Source of the DNA: Methylorubrum rhodesianum
GTDB taxonomy: Bacteria; Pseudomonadota; Alphaproteobacteria; Rhizobiales; Beijerinckiaceae
Direction of reading: 5' to 3'
NCBI RefSeq assembly: GCF_014199985.1
Contig: NZ_JACHOS010000007.1
Coordinates: 1 to 64,000, forward strand
Length of the DNA: 64,000 nucleotides
Shown here piece by piece: positions 61,534 through 64,000 of the stretch. Positions within the stretch are counted from its first letter, which is position 1, and every line of letters starts with the position of its first letter. A program made the translations under genes and the position numbers. The notes beneath the pieces are model-generated. The model did not search any database, was not told the DNA's origin, and saw only the letters and a list, made by a program, of their open reading frames with translations.

Positions 61534-62478
61534 ATGCCCCTCTCGCTCACACGCCGATCCGTCCTCGCCGCGGGCGTCGGCCTGCCGTTCCTCCGGATCA
61601 CCGGCGCCCAGGCCACCCCGGCTCCCGCCTACCGCGTGGGCGCCTTCACCGTCACGCCGCTGCGCGACGGCCTGTTCCCGCTCCAGCCCAGCATGATCCC
61701 GTCCGCCGACAGCGCGGCGGGGCGGGCCCTGCTGGAGCGAGCCGGGCTCCCGCCGGAGGGACCCTCACCGGAGCCGGTCAACGCGTTCCTGATCCGGCGC
61801 GGTGGCCGACACTGGCTGCTCGATGCCGGCTGCGGCACGGTCTTCGGACCGGGCTTCGACCGGGTCACGGCAGCGCTCGCGGCGGAAGGGGTCGGTCCGG
61901 ATCAGATCGACACCGTCTGGTTGACCCATCTTCACGCGGACCATGTCGGTGGCCTGCTCACGAGCGAGGGCCGCGCCCGCTACGACAGGGCGGAGCTGGT
62001 GGTTCAGGAGCGGGAGGCGGCGTTCTGGTCGGATGAAGGCGCCCGCGCTCGGGCGCCGGCCGCGATGGCCGTCTTCTTCGACACTGCGCAGGCGGTGCTG
62101 GCCGCCTATGCCGGCCGGGTGCGCCGGGTCTCCGGCGGGGCCGATCTCGTGCCCGGCGTCGCCTTCCTGCCGCTGCCGGGGCACACGCCGGGCCATGCCG
62201 GCGTGCTGATCGAGGACGGATCGGAGCGGCTGCTGATCTGGGGCGACATCCTCCATTCCCGCCTGCTGCAGATGCCGCATCCGGACTGGACCGTGATCTG
62301 GGATGCCGATCCGGGGGAGGCGATCGCCACCCGCCGCCGCATCCTCGACCGGGCCGCCGGCGAGGGGCTGGACGTCGCCGGGATGCACCTCGCCGGTCGG
62401 GGCCGGATCCTCCGGGACGGGGCGGGCTACCTATGGGAGGTCCGCGACCGCGCCGGCTCAGACGGCGCCTACCGCTGA
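61534..62478 (+). CDS. Exported MBL-fold metallo-hydrolase
   Basis: Secreted metallo-beta-lactamase-fold hydrolase (314 residues). The N-terminus LTRRSVLAAGVGLPFL looks like a Tat signal. The metal motif is VWLTHLHADHVGGL (HxHxDH), with later ligands His in LPGHTPGHAG, Asp in LIWGDILHS and His in GMHLAG. The overall order resembles lactonase/quorum-quenching-type or PQQ-linked MBL proteins. It is divergent from the two-component genes, about 180 bases apart, so the pair may control it. The substrate is unknown. Confidence 0.88.
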   Translation: MPLSLTRRSVLAAGVGLPFLRITGAQATPAPAYRVGAFTVTPLRDGLFPLQPSMIPSADSAAGRALLERAGLPPEGPSPEPVNAFLIRRGGRHWLLDAGCGTVFGPGFDRVTAALAAEGVGPDQIDTVWLTHLHADHVGGLLTSEGRARYDRAELVVQEREAAFWSDEGARARAPAAMAVFFDTAQAVLAAYAGRVRRVSGGADLVPGVAFLPLPGHTPGHAGVLIEDGSERLLIWGDILHSRLLQMPHPDWTVIWDADPGEAIATRRRILDRAAGEGLDVAGMHLAGRGRILRDGAGYLWEVRDRAGSDGAYR

Positions 62479-62492
62479 GACCGCGGAAGCCC

Positions 62493-62526
62493 AACGAAAA
62501 GGGCCACCGCCTCTCGGCGATGACCC
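62493..62526 (-). terminator. Terminator of gltD
   Basis: On the minus strand: an 11-bp stem with two G.T pairs (62516-62526 with 62501-62511) and a GAGA loop, followed by TTTTCGTT. It also closes off the MBL gene from the other side. Confidence 0.75.
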
Positions 62527-62551
62527 CCCTCTCGTTCGAAGCTGGCGCGGT

Positions 62552-63985
<1,434 letters not shown>

Positions 63986-64000
63986 CGATCAACCCTTCGC

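Overview
The window is a 64 kb piece of GC-rich chromosome from an alphaproteobacterium. The gene families and gene pairings point to the Hyphomicrobiales and most likely the Methylobacteriaceae (Methylobacterium/Methylorubrum). Indicators are a CpdR-type regulator, a full CtrA-type box, a group I intron in tRNA-Arg(CCU), HWE kinase and IalB/DUF459/DUF1178 families, and linked pairs such as gatA-gatC, metK-trmB, pyrB-pyrC, and grxC-nitrilase-DUF1178. This placement is inference, since no rRNA or other diagnostic marker is present. Most of the window is dense core genome. I see no transposase, integrase, prophage, plasmid function or CRISPR array.

Layout. 1-2.6 kb: end of an unrecognised gene, aliphatic amidase amiE, an L,D-transpeptidase and a small membrane protein. 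2.9-7.6 kb: an RND efflux adaptor and pump. 7.7-8.0 kb: a decayed GIY-YIG nuclease gene. 8-11.8 kb: gatC-gatA with a small membrane protein at each end, a SUKH-domain protein and ruvX. 11.9-14.6 kb: a DJ-1/PfpI isonitrile-hydratase-like protein, then an exported SGNH hydrolase overlapping an exported papain-like protein. 15-19 kb: pyrB, a dihydroorotase-like gene without its metal motif, plsY and dprA. 19.3-21.6 kb: an exported methionine-rich protein, a cytochrome b and a YedY-like molybdenum oxidoreductase. 21.7-27.2 kb: topA, then an XRE regulator, metK and trmB. 27.4-27.7 kb: tRNA-Arg(CCU) split by a 240-nt group I intron. 27.9-34.2 kb: an SNase-like protein, an M48 lipoprotein protease, two glycosyltransferases and an HWE histidine kinase. 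34.3-46.5 kb: a coiled repeat-bearing membrane protein, sodB, a long palindromic repeat, murJ, two HAD hydrolases, an orphan carbamoyltransferase, several small unknowns, an IalB-like protein and argH. 46.5-54.3 kb: a TlpA thioredoxin, a PRC-barrel protein, mepA, a UPF0114 protein, msrA, grxC-nitrilase-DUF1178, cpdR and an N-formylglutamate amidohydrolase. 54.3-59.3 kb: a possible small RNA locus, galU, galE, a lytic transglycosylase and a DUF459 SGNH protein. 59.4-64 kb: a two-component pair, a secreted MBL-fold hydrolase and gltD.

Themes. Envelope construction and remodelling is heavily represented: L,D-transpeptidase, murJ, mepA, lytic transglycosylase, galU/galE, two SGNH hydrolases and two glycosyltransferases. 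Oxidant defence also recurs: sodB, msrA, glutaredoxin, TlpA and the methionine-rich/Moco locus. The most interesting signals are: (1) the self-consistent group I intron in tRNA-Arg, with an 8-bp P1 including a U.G splice pair; (2) the methionine-rich exported protein beside a YedY-like Moco enzyme, which resembles a sacrificial-methionine repair system; (3) the dihydroorotase homologue that has lost its HxH motif; (4) the exported SGNH/papain-like pair; (5) a 55-residue membrane protein under a perfect CtrA-type box; and (6) a possible sRNA with a LacI-type operator beside galU.
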